Of a stretch of 64,000 nucleotides of DNA, positions 19,419-28,762 are shown one piece after another (positions within the stretch are counted from its first letter, which is position 1; each line of letters opens with the position of its first letter). The position numbers were made by a program, and so were the translations under genes. The DNA comes from Pantoea deleyi (GTDB lineage Bacteria > Pseudomonadota > Gammaproteobacteria > Enterobacterales > Enterobacteriaceae), in NCBI RefSeq assembly GCF_022647325.1, contig NZ_CP071405.1:2666001-2730000 (forward strand), written 5' to 3'. The notes below the pieces were generated by a model. It was not told the DNA's origin and ran no database searches. It saw only the letters and a program-made list of their open reading frames with translations.

Positions 19419-20141
19419 TTAACGCGTGGCCCAGCCCTGCTGATGCAGATAATCCAGCATGAACGGACGCGTCTCTTTGATGATCAGGCGCTGGATCAGC
19501 TCGCTCCAGGTTTCGCTACGCTGGTTGCTGTCGCGCTGCTGATAATAGAGTTCGGTGCGGCTATCGTATTCTGCCAGCACCGCCGGATCCAGCGGATGAT
19601 AGCGGTTCTCGTGCACCAGCATCGCGTGCGGCATACGCGGTTTGACGTCCGGTTTTGACTCCGGATGCCCCAGGCAGAATCCAAACAGCGGCAGAACAAA
19701 CTTTGGCAGGCCCAGCAGTTCGGTTACTTCCGCGATACTGTTGCGGATCCCGCCGATAAAGACGCCACCCAGATCCAGGGATTCGGCGGCCACCATCGCA
19801 TTCTGCGCCATCAGCGCGGTGTCCACGCAGCCCAGCAGCAGCTGCTCAGCCCGGCCCAGCTGCGCATCCGGACAGATCTGCAGGTGACGATTAAAGTCAG
19901 CGCAGAAGATCCAGAACTCCGCCGCATCCGCCACCCAGGTCTGGCCGCCGGTCAGGGGCACCAGCTTGTCGCGCAGGGCCTTATCGGTGATACGCACGAT
20001 CGATGAACACTGTAAAAAACTGGAGGTGGAGGCCGATTGCGCCGCAGTAATGATCGCCTCACGCTGCGCGTCGCTGACCGGCTGGTCAGTAAACGCACGG
20101 ATGGAACGGTGGCTACACAGTAAATCAATGGTCGGTGTCAT
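19419..20141 (-). CDS. nfsA: Oxygen-insensitive NADPH nitroreductase NfsA
   Basis: A 240-aa FMN flavoprotein that reduces nitroaromatics and quinones by two-electron steps with NADPH. The N-terminus [19 protein letters not shown] and C-terminus [16 protein letters not shown] match E. coli NfsA over the same length, so upstream in-frame codons are excluded. A TGGAG site precedes the start. Cotranscribed with ybjC and rimK; in E. coli this operon belongs to the SoxRS regulon. Confidence 0.95.
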   Translation of the reverse strand: MTPTIDLLCSHRSIRAFTDQPVSDAQREAIITAAQSASTSSFLQCSSIVRITDKALRDKLVPLTGGQTWVADAAEFWIFCADFNRHLQICPDAQLGRAEQLLLGCVDTALMAQNAMVAAESLDLGGVFIGGIRNSIAEVTELLGLPKFVLPLFGFCLGHPESKPDVKPRMPHAMLVHENRYHPLDPAVLAEYDSRTELYYQQRDSNQRSETWSELIQRLIIKETRPFMLDYLHQQGWATR

Positions 20142-20157
20142 AAAGTCTCCAGCAACA

Positions 20158-20409
20158 TTATCTTTTTTTATCAATCTGATTGAACAGCTGTGGGGCGATC
20201 GCTTTCGCGGTGCGCCACATTAACAGCCAGGCCGCGGGCAGCATCAGGATTACGCCAGCGATAAACAGCACGGTGGCCAGCGTTCTGGCTTCCATCTGAC
20301 CGGGCAGCGGCAGCCAGTGATTGATCAGCAGCAGCGCGCCCAGGATGAGCAGGCCGCCAGCCGCCTCCAGCAGCAGCATAATACGCGGTAATCGGGCCAC
20401 ACTCTGCAT
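20158..20409 (-). CDS. ybjC: Small inner-membrane protein YbjC
   Basis: An 83-aa DUF1418 protein with two membrane segments (about residues 9-29 and 43-66) and the family tail AKAIAPQLFNQ. The start at MQSVARLPR has a strong AGGAGG site 6 nt upstream; the longer frame to 20445 has none. Function unknown. First gene before nfsA, as in E. coli. Confidence 0.85.
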   Translation of the reverse strand: MQSVARLPRIMLLLEAAGGLLILGALLLINHWLPLPGQMEARTLATVLFIAGVILMLPAAWLLMWRTAKAIAPQLFNQIDKKR

Positions 20410-20621
20410 AACAACCTCCTGCCTTCGCGGGTGACTGAGCGTCAATTATGGTCAACAACCCAAAAATTGCGCGGGATACGCCGCGCCGTGGGACGAAAAA
20501 GCATCGGATTCAGACGCTTCCTGACCGCACGGTCATAGCGAGCGGCCATCAGACTAACAGGCAAATCCTGCTTTCCTTAAGCGATACGAGCGGGCATCAT
20601 GGTCGCCATTCTCTGTTTTGT

Positions 20622-20641
20622 TGTGTGATACCCATCACATA
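20622..20641 (+). promoter_or_regulatory. CRP-type palindrome upstream of grxA
   Basis: TGTGA-N6-TCACA occurs exactly at 20624-20639, the consensus half-sites for cAMP-CRP, 26 bp before the grxA start. It overlaps a plausible -10 (CATAAT, 20638-20643), a position expected to repress rather than activate. Binding is inferred from sequence only. Confidence 0.5.
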
Positions 20642-20664
20642 ATAGCCGCTGTAAGGAGTTCTCA

Positions 20665-20928
20665 ATGATTGCTGTAATTTTTGGTCGTCCCGGCTGTCCC
20701 TACTGTGTTCGTGCCCATGAACTGGCCGACAAACTGACGGCTGAGCGCGATGACTTCAGCTACCAGTATGTCGATATTCAGGCTGAAGGCATCACCAAAG
20801 CCGACCTGGAAGCGAGCGCCGGTAAACCGGTCAGCACCGTACCGCAGATTTTTGTGGACGAGAAACATATCGGTGGTTATACCGAGTTTGCTGCCTGGAC
20901 CAAAGACAATCTGGGCTTTGTCGCGTAA
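20665..20928 (+). CDS. grxA: Glutaredoxin 1 GrxA
   Basis: An 87-aa thioredoxin-fold dithiol glutaredoxin with active site C11-P-Y-C14, cis-proline stretch TVPQIFVD and GGYTEFAAW. It reduces ribonucleotide reductase and OxyR disulfides using glutathione. An AAGGAG site lies 6 nt before ATG. E. coli grxA is OxyR-activated; no clear OxyR motif was identified here. Divergent from ybjC. Confidence 0.96.
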   Translation: MIAVIFGRPGCPYCVRAHELADKLTAERDDFSYQYVDIQAEGITKADLEASAGKPVSTVPQIFVDEKHIGGYTEFAAWTKDNLGFVA

Positions 20929-20947
20929 GCAGTGATGTCAGATACAG

Positions 20948-20985
20948 AAAAGGCGAGGCAGGAAATTCCTGTCTCGCCTTTTTCT
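20948..20985. terminator. Bidirectional terminator between grxA and ybjM
   Basis: A 17-bp stem with one G-T pair (20948-20964 with 20966-20982), A run on the left and T run on the right. It serves convergent grxA and ybjM. Confidence 0.85.
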
Positions 20986-21012
20986 TTGGCCGCCGGAAAT
21001 GGGTGGCCGCGA

Positions 21013-21378
21013 TTAATGAAGCGACGCCATCACGATCTGCATCAACCGCACCAGCAGAGCACCGCAGCCCGCCCAGAAGAGTGCGCTCAGGCACCAGGCG
21101 AGCACGAAGAGTGCGCTGCTGTGAACAAACAGGCTGTTATTTAACAGCAGTGCGCCCAGTAGCGTTCCCCACAATCCCATCATCAGCGTGCTTTTGAGCG
21201 GGCTTTCCACCTGCAACAGTGCCATTACGATGCCGGGTAACATAAACAGCAGCAGTTCGGGCTGACCACGAAGCGGGCCGGGACCGACCTGCCAGAAATG
21301 ACAGGTAAAGACAAACACCAGACTGTACAGCACCACGCCGCACAGGCGGGTAGTCCAGAGATAAGAACGCTGCGGCAT
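21013..21378 (-). CDS. ybjM: Inner-membrane protein YbjM
   Basis: A 121-aa hydrophobic protein with four likely membrane helices. LLLFMLPGIVMA and LAWCLSALFWAGCGALL resemble E. coli YbjM (125 aa), and the position between grxA and ybjL is the same. Function unknown. GGGGTG precedes the ATG. Confidence 0.8.
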   Translation of the reverse strand: MPQRSYLWTTRLCGVVLYSLVFVFTCHFWQVGPGPLRGQPELLLFMLPGIVMALLQVESPLKSTLMMGLWGTLLGALLLNNSLFVHSSALFVLAWCLSALFWAGCGALLVRLMQIVMASLH

Positions 21379-21636
21379 ATCACCCCACTGAGTAAAAGTA
21401 ATTCTGACAATAACCTGCTGTTAACCCTGATGCGTTCAGATGGAAATAAAAAGAAACAGTTCGCCGTGGCAACGAAAAGTAAGAGCCAATGGCTGAGGAT
21501 GATATTTGTGATTAGAATAGCGCCGCACTCAAAGTTCCATTTGCAGTGTTGATACAACGGTTCCTCAACGGCCTGCTCACGATAGCGAAAAACAGGCCAC
21601 TCTTCAACAGGTTACATGTAAACAAGAAGTTAAACA

Positions 21637-23325
21637 GTGAATATTAACGTCGCAGGATTGTTAAGCGGAAACGACATTTTGTTATTATTTGTCGTTTTAG
21701 CGCTCGGCCTCTGTCTGGGTAAGTTGCGCCTGGGTTCGGTTCAGCTGGGAAATTCAATTGGGGTATTAGTGGTTTCCCTGTTATTAGGCCAGCAGCACTT
21801 CGCCATCAATACGGATGCCCTGAGTCTGGGCTTTATGCTGTTTATTTTTTGTGTGGGTGTGGAAGCCGGTCCCAACTTTTTTTCTATTTTCTTTCGCGAC
21901 GGCAAAAACTATTTCATGCTCGCCATCGTCATGGTGGTCAGCGCGCTGATACTGGCGCTGGGCCTGGGCAAACTCTTTGGCTGGGATATCGGCCTCACCG
22001 CAGGCATGCTGGCCGGATCGATGACCTCCACGCCAGTGCTGGTCGGGGCGGGCGACACCCTGCGACAGAGCATCGGCGATCCGAAACAGCTCGGCATGAT
22101 GCAGGATCAGCTGAGTCTCGGCTATGCCGTGACCTATCTGATCGGTCTGGTCAGCCTGATATTCGGCGCGCGCTACCTGCCCCGTCTGCAGCATCAGGAT
22201 CTCCCGACCTGCGCCCAGCAGATTGCCCGTGAGCGCGGTCTGGATGCCGACAGCCAGCGCAAAGTCTTCCTGCCGGTGATCCGCGCCTATCGCGTCGGGC
22301 CGGAGCTGGTGGCGTGGAGCGGCGGCAAAAATCTGCGTGAGTTGGGGATCTATCGTCAGACCGGCTGCTACATTGAGCGCATCCGCCGCAACGGAATTCT
22401 CGCCAGCCCCGATGGGGATGCGGTGTTGCAGCTCGGCGACGATATTTCGCTGGTAGGGTATCCCGATGCCCACGCCCGACTTGACCCCAGCTTCCGCAAC
22501 GGCAAAGAGGTGTTTGACCGCGACCTGCTGGATATGCGCATCGTCACCGAAGAGATCGTGGTGAAGAACCACAATGCGGTGAACAAGCGCCTGAGCAAGC
22601 TGAACCTCACCGATCACGGCTGCTTCCTGAACCGGGTTATCCGCAGCCAGATTGAGATGCCGATCGACGACAGCATCATGCTTAATAAAGGGGATGTCCT
22701 GCAGGTCAGCGGCGAGGCGCGACGGGTGAAAAGCGTGGCGGATCGTATCGGTTTCATCGCCATTCACAGTCAGATGACCGATCTGCTGGCCTTCTGCGCC
22801 TTCTTTATTGTCGGGCTGATGATTGGCCTGATAACGTTCCAGTTCAGCAACTTCAGTTTCGGGATTGGTAACGCGGCGGGCCTGCTGTTCGCCGGGATCA
22901 TGCTCGGCTTCCTGCGCGCCAACCATCCGACCTTTGGCTATATTCCGCAGGGCGCCCTGACGATGGTCAAAGAGTTTGGCCTGATGGTGTTTATGGCGGG
23001 CGTCGGCCTGAGTGCCGGCAGCGGCATCAATCACGGCATCAGTAGCGACGGGGCACTGATGCTGTTGTGCGGGCTGCTGGTCAGCCTGGTGCCGGTGATC
23101 ATCTGCTATCTGTTTGGGGCCTACGTGCTGCGGATGAACCGCGCCCTGCTGTTTGGCGCCATCATGGGCGCACGCACCTGTGCGCCCGCCATGGAGATCA
23201 TCAGCGACACGGCGCGCAGCAATATTCCGGCGCTGGGCTACGCCGGAACCTATGCCATCGCCAACGTGTTACTGACCCTGGCCGGTACGCTGATTGTGAT
23301 TATCTGGCCGATATTGCCGTTATAA
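21637..23325 (+). CDS. ybjL: Putative transporter YbjL (AspT/AAE family)
   Basis: A 562-aa membrane protein with the internally duplicated AspT/YidE architecture: five to six helices, two central RCK_C (TrkA-C-like) domains (about residues 200-385), then another helical half. Duplicated membrane motifs include [20 protein letters not shown] and [11 protein letters not shown]. The start codon is [12 protein letters not shown] matches E. coli YbjL. Substrate unknown; related AspT is an aspartate/alanine exchanger. Confidence 0.94.
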   Translation: MNINVAGLLSGNDILLLFVVLALGLCLGKLRLGSVQLGNSIGVLVVSLLLGQQHFAINTDALSLGFMLFIFCVGVEAGPNFFSIFFRDGKNYFMLAIVMVVSALILALGLGKLFGWDIGLTAGMLAGSMTSTPVLVGAGDTLRQSIGDPKQLGMMQDQLSLGYAVTYLIGLVSLIFGARYLPRLQHQDLPTCAQQIARERGLDADSQRKVFLPVIRAYRVGPELVAWSGGKNLRELGIYRQTGCYIERIRRNGILASPDGDAVLQLGDDISLVGYPDAHARLDPSFRNGKEVFDRDLLDMRIVTEEIVVKNHNAVNKRLSKLNLTDHGCFLNRVIRSQIEMPIDDSIMLNKGDVLQVSGEARRVKSVADRIGFIAIHSQMTDLLAFCAFFIVGLMIGLITFQFSNFSFGIGNAAGLLFAGIMLGFLRANHPTFGYIPQGALTMVKEFGLMVFMAGVGLSAGSGINHGISSDGALMLLCGLLVSLVPVIICYLFGAYVLRMNRALLFGAIMGARTCAPAMEIISDTARSNIPALGYAGTYAIANVLLTLAGTLIVIIWPILPL

Positions 23326-23340
23326 AATTATTTTGACGGC

Positions 23341-23378
23341 GTCCAGAACTTTATTGTTAAGCCGCAGTCATAATAAGT
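23341..23378 (+). promoter_or_regulatory. SigmaE promoter of rybB
   Basis: AGAACTTT at 23345-23352 (GAACTT core at 23346-23351) resembles the sigmaE -35. GTCATAA at 23367-23373 is placed as its -10, 15 bp later, and the first base of the RybB homologue follows 6 bp after that. Spacing and motif fit the known sigmaE control of E. coli rybB. Confidence 0.7.
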
Positions 23379-23447
23379 GCCACTGCTTTTCTTTGAAAAT
23401 CCCCAAATTGTGGAGCCCGCTGGTCTTTTTCCCGGCGGGTTTTTTTA
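23379..23447 (+). ncRNA. rybB: RybB small RNA
   Basis: Starting at G23379 the DNA reads GCCACTGCTTTTCTTTGA, identical to the 5' seed of E. coli RybB, which base-pairs with outer-membrane-protein mRNAs. CCCCA and TTGTGGAGCCC follow, as in the E. coli RNA, then a terminator hairpin (23416-23423 with 23432-23439) and eight T. The length is about 69 nt against roughly 80 in E. coli; the terminator stem differs in sequence. RybB is an Hfq-dependent sigmaE effector that represses porin synthesis. Its position next to ybjL is also conserved. ybjL has no separate terminator, so read-through into rybB is possible. Confidence 0.9.
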
Positions 23448-23737
23448 TGGCTTTTTTTCGCCATTCCCCTGCCCTGACGTCGCTGAATCATCATCTTACC
23501 GTCTCTGCATTGTCATAAAACTTAAACCATTCCACAACTCCCCCCCAGATTAAGAGCCTTTCTATGGACGAACTGCGCCGTAAAAAGCAGGATGGACCGC
23601 TGTTTGATTAGCAATTTGTGCTGATTAATTGGGGGAGCGCGCCGTCGCCGATCGTTTTTGCCGCGGTTATCTGGCGGGCGGATGCAATGTCGTCCGCTGC
23701 CGTTAACCGCACTGCCTGCTGAGGAATTTATCCCGAA
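23448..23737. other. Gap between rybB and ybjG
   Basis: 290 bp without a convincing gene. It holds a 15-codon frame at 23564-23611 (MDELRRKKQDGPLFD) with no good ribosome site, and presumably the ybjG promoter. No operator was recognised. Confidence 0.4.
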
Positions 23738-24343
23738 ATGGAAGAGCTGAATCACGCCCTGTTTACTGCCATCAACGCCACACCGGCATCGCCCGCCTGG
23801 CTTCTGCACCTGGCGACCTTTATCGCCAAAGATCTGATTGCCATCGTCCCGCTGTTAATTGTGGCGATGTGGCTCTGGGGACCGCGCGATCAGGTCTCTT
23901 CACAGCGGGTGCTGGTTCTGAAAACCGGAATGGCGCTGATCTATGCGCTGGCGATCTCCTGGTGTGTGGGTCAGCTGTTACCGCATCCCCGCCCTTTCGC
24001 GATTGGTTTCGGTTATCAGTTCCTGCATCACGCCGCCGATGACTCCTACCCCAGCGATCACGGCACCACCATCTTTACCTTCGCGCTGGCCTTTATTTTC
24101 TGGCATCGCCTCTGGTCAGGTGTGGTGCTGATGGTAGTGGGGTGCGCTATCGCCTGGTCACGGGTCTATCTGGGCGTGCACTGGCCAATGGATATGCTGG
24201 GCGGCTTCCTGGTGGGTCTGCTGAGCTGTCTGGCTTCGCATCTGGCGTGGCAGTTCTACGGTGAACGGCTGCTGGCGGTGATCAACCCGCTCTATCGGGC
24301 GCTGTTTGCCGTGCCGATTCGCAAAGGCTGGACGCAGAATTAA
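23738..24343 (+). CDS. ybjG: Undecaprenyl-diphosphatase YbjG (BcrC/PAP2 family)
   Basis: A 201-aa PAP2 phosphatase in the inner membrane that dephosphorylates undecaprenyl pyrophosphate at the periplasmic face, recycling the lipid carrier for peptidoglycan. The PAP2 motifs are present: LPHPRPFAI (motif 1 part), DSYPSDHGT (motif 2) and SRVYLGVHWPMDM (motif 3, catalytic His and Asp). Five to six hydrophobic segments. GAGGAA precedes ATG. C-terminus VPIRKGW matches E. coli YbjG. Confidence 0.93.
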   Translation: MEELNHALFTAINATPASPAWLLHLATFIAKDLIAIVPLLIVAMWLWGPRDQVSSQRVLVLKTGMALIYALAISWCVGQLLPHPRPFAIGFGYQFLHHAADDSYPSDHGTTIFTFALAFIFWHRLWSGVVLMVVGCAIAWSRVYLGVHWPMDMLGGFLVGLLSCLASHLAWQFYGERLLAVINPLYRALFAVPIRKGWTQN

Positions 24344-24409
24344 GAAAAGTGAGTATGGGTCAGGATCTCATCGCAATGGATAAGCCAGCGCGAGGGGAGC
24401 AGGAATAGT

Positions 24410-24455
24410 GAAAGCAAGCGACCCGCGCCATTCATGGCGCGGGTCGCTTGCTTTC
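24410..24455. repeat. Perfect 21-bp inverted repeat between ybjG and dacC
   Basis: Arms at 24410-24430 and 24435-24455 are perfectly complementary with a TTCA loop; the stem contains ACCCGCGCCA. There is no T run on either side, so it is not a standard terminator, though its position between convergent genes would suit one. Confidence 0.75.
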
Positions 24456-24481
24456 AGGGATGATGCGCTATCAGGCTGACC

Positions 24482-24522
24482 GTGTTCCCGGCGCAGGCTC
24501 TGTTCTGCCGCGCCGGGAACAC
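24482..24522. repeat. Second inverted repeat between ybjG and dacC
   Basis: A 13-bp perfect arm pair (GTGTTCCCGGCGC at 24482-24494 with its complement at 24510-24522) around a 15-nt loop that can add GGC/GCC pairs. No T run. It lies 27 bp from the first hairpin. Confidence 0.7.
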
Positions 24523-24565
24523 CCAGAATCAACGCTCTCAGGGACGCCTCAGCGCCCCTGTTCCC

Positions 24566-25768
24566 TTATGAGAACCACTTCCCGAACCAGCCGTTGAACT
24601 TCATCATCACGAAGTCAAACATCCGGCTGAAGAAGCCCCCTTCCTGCACATCCTGCATCACCACCAGTGGCCGCTGTTCGATCGTCTTTCCATCCAGCTG
24701 GAAATCGATGGTGCCGACCACCTGATTTTTCTTCAGTGGCGCTTCCAGCTGCGGCGTAGTCAGTTTGTAGCTCGCTTTAAGGTTCTTCATCTGCCCTTTC
24801 GGGATCGTCAGCGCAGCATCTTTCGCCACGCCCAGATTGACCTGGCTGCGATCGCCGAACCAGACCCGCTGCTGGGCAAAAGGCGCATCAGCCTTGATCG
24901 GGGTGACGGTTTCAAAGAACCGGAAGCCCCACGTCAGCAGCTTTTCGCTCTCGCGGAAACGGATCGCATCGCTGGCGGTGCCCAGCACCACGGAGATCAG
25001 GCGCATGTCGCCTTCAGTCGCCGAGGCCACCAGATTATTGCCCGCACCGGAGGTATGCCCGGTTTTAACACCATCCACCTTGAGGTTGGTGCTCCACAGC
25101 AGACGGTTACGGTTAATCTGGCGGATTTTGTTGAAGGTAAACTCTTTCTCTTTGTTCAGCGCATACTCTTCGGGCACATCGCGGATCAGCGCCTGCGCAA
25201 TCAGCGCCATGTCGCGTGCGGTGCTGTATTGCCCTTCGGCATCCAGACCGTGCACCGTCATAAAGTGGGTATTCTGCAGCCCCATCGCCTTCACGTAGTT
25301 GTTCATCAGGCCGATAAAGGAGTCCTGGCTGCCCGCCACATAGTCCGCCAGCGCGATACAGGCGTCATTGCCGGACTGGATCACGATACCTTTATTCAGC
25401 TCGTGCACCGGGATGCGATCGCCCGGCTTGAGGAACATCAGCGAAGAGCCGCGCAGCTTAGGGTTACCAGTGGCCCAGGCGTCCTGACCCACGGTGACCA
25501 TATCATCCGGTTTGATTTTGCCCGCCTTGATCGCCTGACCGACGACATAGCTGGTCATCATTTTCGTCAGGCTGGCGGGGTCGAGGCGCTGATCGGCGCT
25601 CGATTCGGTTAACACTTTGCCGCTGGCGTAGTCCATCAGGATCCACGCCTTCGCGTCGATGCCTGGCGCGGCGGGGGCCTGCTCAGCAAACACGCTGACG
25701 GGGGCAAGAATCAGTATTGAGGTGGCAGCGAGGTGCCGAAGGCGAGATGTGAAGCGAGTGTTTGTCAT
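24566..25768 (-). CDS. dacC: D-alanyl-D-alanine carboxypeptidase DacC (PBP6)
   Basis: A 400-aa class C low-molecular-weight PBP that trims the terminal D-Ala of peptidoglycan pentapeptides. A signal peptide ends at VFA-EQ. Active-site motifs: SLTK (catalytic Ser), SGND and KTGHTSG. PBP5_C domain follows, then a C-terminal amphipathic anchor ([13 protein letters not shown]). The start is set at [13 protein letters not shown], giving E. coli length; the AGGA site is 14-15 nt away, so a TTG start at 25828 cannot be fully excluded. The KTG box resembles DacC more than DacA by context. Confidence 0.92.
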   Translation of the reverse strand: MTNTRFTSRLRHLAATSILILAPVSVFAEQAPAAPGIDAKAWILMDYASGKVLTESSADQRLDPASLTKMMTSYVVGQAIKAGKIKPDDMVTVGQDAWATGNPKLRGSSLMFLKPGDRIPVHELNKGIVIQSGNDACIALADYVAGSQDSFIGLMNNYVKAMGLQNTHFMTVHGLDAEGQYSTARDMALIAQALIRDVPEEYALNKEKEFTFNKIRQINRNRLLWSTNLKVDGVKTGHTSGAGNNLVASATEGDMRLISVVLGTASDAIRFRESEKLLTWGFRFFETVTPIKADAPFAQQRVWFGDRSQVNLGVAKDAALTIPKGQMKNLKASYKLTTPQLEAPLKKNQVVGTIDFQLDGKTIEQRPLVVMQDVQEGGFFSRMFDFVMMKFNGWFGKWFS

Positions 25769-26039
25769 GGGCTTGGCCGGATTGTCCTTGTTGAAACGAA
25801 ATTCCCGAGGCAGAAAATTCTCACTCAAACGCTAACCGTTGATGGCGGCGAAAAAAACCGTCGAATCGTAAAGTTTTTTAAAGTTTGGTCGAATCAGCCC
25901 GGGAGGGTCGCCGCTGCAGGGCATTCAGCCCCCATAGTAGCGCCATCAGAACTGCGTGAAATTCCGATTTTTCGCAGAAGAGTTAAGCCCGTCACAATTT
26001 TCGGCTAACCTGAAAGCCACTCAGCCGAGGAGACCGACC

Positions 26040-26696
26040 ATGGACTTAGCCCTTTTTGATCTCGATGAAACACTGATTTGTGAAGACAGCACCAGCCTGT
26101 GGCTGCGCTGGCTGGTCTCACAGGGATTCGCCCCCAGCGACCTGATCGATCAGGAACAGGCATTAATGAGTCAGTATTATGCCGGCACGCTGTCGATTGA
26201 AGAGTATATGAACAAAACCCTCTCCCCGCTGGCCGGTATGGCTACGCTGACCGTTGAGGGCTGGGTGCGCCGCTTTATTCATCGTGACATTCTGCCCCGC
26301 GTCTTCCCCGCCGCCCGCGAACGGATCGAGTGGCATCGCGCGCGCGGCGACAGAGTAATGATCATCTCCGCCAGCGGTGAACATCTGGTGGTGCCGATTG
26401 CGGAAAAACTGGGTGCCTGCGGCGCGCTGGCGATTGGCGTGGAGATCGTCGATGAACGCTACAGCGGCAACACCTACGGCACCATGACCTACAAACAGGG
26501 CAAAGTGACCCGGCTGGGTGACTGGAAAGCGCTGCAGCAGGATGAAACCTATGATCGCACCTGGGCCTACAGCGACTCGATGAACGATCTGCCGCTGCTG
26601 GAGCAGGCCGATCATGCCCATGTCATCAACCCGGATGAACAACTGCACCGGGAAGCGGTTAACCGCGGATGGCAGGTCTGTCACTGGGCGCGCTGA
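26040..26696 (+). CDS. HAD-IB family hydrolase (SerB-like phosphatase)
   Basis: A 218-aa haloacid dehalogenase-like hydrolase. Motif I is FDLDETLI (nucleophile D7, acid D9), motif II MIISAS, motif III lysine within KQGKVTRL, motif IV YSDSMNDLPLL. This is the HAD-IB pattern of phosphoserine phosphatase relatives, with a helical cap (about residues 20-95). Natural substrate unknown. GAGGAG lies 8 nt before the ATG. The gene is absent at this place in E. coli, where dacC and yliI are near neighbours with gstB. Confidence 0.85.
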   Translation: MDLALFDLDETLICEDSTSLWLRWLVSQGFAPSDLIDQEQALMSQYYAGTLSIEEYMNKTLSPLAGMATLTVEGWVRRFIHRDILPRVFPAARERIEWHRARGDRVMIISASGEHLVVPIAEKLGACGALAIGVEIVDERYSGNTYGTMTYKQGKVTRLGDWKALQQDETYDRTWAYSDSMNDLPLLEQADHAHVINPDEQLHREAVNRGWQVCHWAR

Positions 26697-26701
26697 CTCA
26701 G

Positions 26702-26801
26702 CGCCTGCGCCCGCAGGCGTCAGGCCTGCAGGCAGTCCGGCCCGGAGAGTATGGTCGCCCCGGCCTGCATAGTGAGGGGGCGCACTGCCCGGCCCGGACT
26801 G
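26702..26801. other. GC-rich foldable gap between the HAD gene and yliI
   Basis: The 122-bp convergent gap contains CGCCTGC-gccc-GCAGGCG at 26702-26719 and a wider pairing CAGTCCGG (26733-26740) with CCGGACTG (26794-26801). There is no T run. It may slow transcription from both sides; this is a guess. Confidence 0.4.
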
Positions 26802-26818
26802 GCAGAGACAGCCGGCGT

Positions 26819-27955
26819 TCAGCCACGGGACGCGCCAGCATCCTGCGCTAAGCCCACCTTCAGCAGCTTACCGTTGGCCTCATCGGTCAGCACATAGAGA
26901 TACCCATCCGGCCCCTGCCGCACATCGCGGATCCGGGCCTTCTGATCCTCAAGCAGGCGCTGCTCCTCCACCACTTTCTCGCCGTTGAGCGTCAGCCTGA
27001 TCAGGTTTTTCTCTTTTAACGCGCCGATAAACAGCGAGTTTTTCCACTGCGGAAAACGGGCGCTGTTGTAGAAGGCCATGCCGCTGATCGCGGGCGACAC
27101 CTTCCAGTGCCAGAGCGGCTGTTCCGTACCCGCAACGTGGGTGCCCTGCGACTCCGGCACCTTGTCACCGCTGTAATCGATGCCGTAGGTTGCCAGCGGC
27201 CAGCCATAGTTTTTTCCCCGGCCCATGATATTCACCTCATCACCGCCGCGCGGGCCGTGCTCACTCTCCCATATCGTGCCGGTCCAGGGATTGAGCGCCA
27301 GCCCCTGCGGATTACGCAGGCCATAGGCCCAGATCTCTGGCCGCGCGCCACGCTGTTTCACAAACGGATTATCGTCCGGCACGCTGCCATCCGCGTTAAG
27401 CCGCAGCAGTTTGCCCTGCAGCTTATCGAGATCCTGCGCCGCGCTGCTGACGAAGTTGTCGCCAAAGGCGATCCAGAGGTAGCCCTGGGTATCAAACGCC
27501 AGCCGGGTACCGATGTTATTGCCGCTGGAGAGCTGTGGCGTCTGACGGATCACCTCACGGAAATCGTTCAGCCTGCGGTTATCCTCGCTCAGCGTGCCCA
27601 CGCCCACCACCGCGCCCGCTTTGCCGTCGCTGTTCGCGTCGGTGTAGCTGAGCCAGACGCGACGACTGGTGGCGAAATCGGGTGCCAGCACCACATCCAG
27701 CAGGCCGCTCTGCCGTTCTGCCCAGACCGCTGGCACGCCCGCGATCGGCTGCGACAGCCCCTTCTGCGGGCTCCAGCTGCGAAGCTGGCCGCTGCGTTCG
27801 GTGATCAGCAGGGTCTGGCTGTCGGGCAGGAAGGCAACCGACCATGGATGTTGTAACTTATCCTGTAAGACCTCCACTTTGACGTCGGCGGCAAACAGTG
27901 GCGAGGCGCAGAACAGCGTGCTGCTCAGCAGCAGGACAGTTGAAAGACGGGACAT
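26819..27955 (-). CDS. yliI: PQQ-dependent aldose sugar dehydrogenase YliI (Asd)
   Basis: A 378-aa periplasmic six-bladed beta-propeller glucose/sorbosone-type dehydrogenase. A signal peptide ends at LFA-ADV. Family marks: LQHPWSVAFLPD, LLDVVLAPDF, YGLRNPQGLALNPWTG and the cofactor/Ca region EHGPRGGDEVN. E. coli YliI oxidises aldoses in vitro when supplied with PQQ. ATG 27955 has AGGAG 7 nt upstream; the longer frame is rejected. E. coli has gstB next to it; here a carbonic anhydrase follows. Confidence 0.9.
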   Translation of the reverse strand: MSRLSTVLLLSSTLFCASPLFAADVKVEVLQDKLQHPWSVAFLPDSQTLLITERSGQLRSWSPQKGLSQPIAGVPAVWAERQSGLLDVVLAPDFATSRRVWLSYTDANSDGKAGAVVGVGTLSEDNRRLNDFREVIRQTPQLSSGNNIGTRLAFDTQGYLWIAFGDNFVSSAAQDLDKLQGKLLRLNADGSVPDDNPFVKQRGARPEIWAYGLRNPQGLALNPWTGTIWESEHGPRGGDEVNIMGRGKNYGWPLATYGIDYSGDKVPESQGTHVAGTEQPLWHWKVSPAISGMAFYNSARFPQWKNSLFIGALKEKNLIRLTLNGEKVVEEQRLLEDQKARIRDVRQGPDGYLYVLTDEANGKLLKVGLAQDAGASRG

Positions 27956-28073
27956 AGGGTTCTCCTGACGGGATAGCGTGCCCTTAAGCGTAGTCACGCG
28001 CCGTGCAGTGAACCTGAGGATTTACAAAAGATTAAACAGGAAGCCCGCTGCCGGTTGCAGCGGGCGAGAGGCA

Positions 28074-28709
28074 TTATTCGAAGCAGGTGTCAGGATTGTC
28101 AGACAGGGTGATGAACTGCTTGCCGCCCTGGGTCAGCGCCATGATGGTGCCGCTTTCGATATCATAAACCCAGCCGTGCAGGCGCAGCTTGCCGTTGCGC
28201 AGCGCGACGGAAACCGAAGGATGGGTTTTCATGTTGTTGAGCTGAGCGATAACGTTCTCTTTCACCATCTCGTTCAGCTTCTTCTCTGGCGAGTCATACT
28301 CACGCTGCTCAACCACGGCTTTCGCCGCATCGGCGTAGCGCAGCCAGTGCTCAACGGCAGGCATGGTATCCATGCAGGCGCAGGAGGCGATGGCGTTCAT
28401 CGCGCCGCAGTTGGAGTGACCGCAGATGATGATGTCAGACACGCCCAGCGCCACCACGGCGTATTCGATCGTGGCCGAGACACCGCCTGGCTCTGGACCA
28501 AAAGAGGGAACGATGTTGCCCGCATTGCGGATAACGAACAGCTCTCCTGGCTCCTGCTGCGTGACCAGTTCAGGCACCAGACGGCTGTCTGAACAGGAGA
28601 TGAACAGCGCTTTCGGATTTTGATTTGACGCCAGGCTTTTGAAAAGATCCTTCCTTTCAGGAAACACATTCTGCTGGAAATTCAGAAATCCGTTGATGAT
28701 CTCTTTCAT
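28074..28709 (-). CDS. cynT: Beta-carbonic anhydrase, CynT type
   Basis: A 211-aa beta-class carbonic anhydrase. Zinc ligands are C39, H98 and C101, with the D41-R43 dyad in [11 protein letters not shown] and the CGHSNCGAM motif. It is closer to remembered E. coli CynT than to Can, for example [15 protein letters not shown] and [11 protein letters not shown]. CynT normally supplies bicarbonate to cyanase, but no cynS or cynX is nearby, so here it may be a general housekeeping CO2/bicarbonate enzyme. It is monocistronic; a GC hairpin lies in its 5' leader. Confidence 0.88.
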   Translation of the reverse strand: MKEIINGFLNFQQNVFPERKDLFKSLASNQNPKALFISCSDSRLVPELVTQQEPGELFVIRNAGNIVPSFGPEPGGVSATIEYAVVALGVSDIIICGHSNCGAMNAIASCACMDTMPAVEHWLRYADAAKAVVEQREYDSPEKKLNEMVKENVIAQLNNMKTHPSVSVALRNGKLRLHGWVYDIESGTIMALTQGGKQFITLSDNPDTCFE

Positions 28710-28740
28710 TATTTAGCTCTCACATTATCCATTTCAGTAC

Positions 28741-28762
28741 CTGAGGGGCATAGCCCCCTCAG
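28741..28762 (-). other. Leader hairpin upstream of the cynT-like gene
   Basis: CTGAGGGG (28741-28748) pairs with CCCCTCAG (28755-28762) across a 6-nt loop, 32 bp before the start codon. There is no T run. Possible mRNA leader structure; function unknown. Confidence 0.45.

Noticed and set aside
21784..23034. 416-aa minus-strand frame opposite ybjL
   Set aside because: Antisense shadow of a clear membrane transporter gene.
23564..23611. 15-codon frame before ybjG as a leader peptide
   Set aside because: No good ribosome site or attenuator-like codon run; too short to support.
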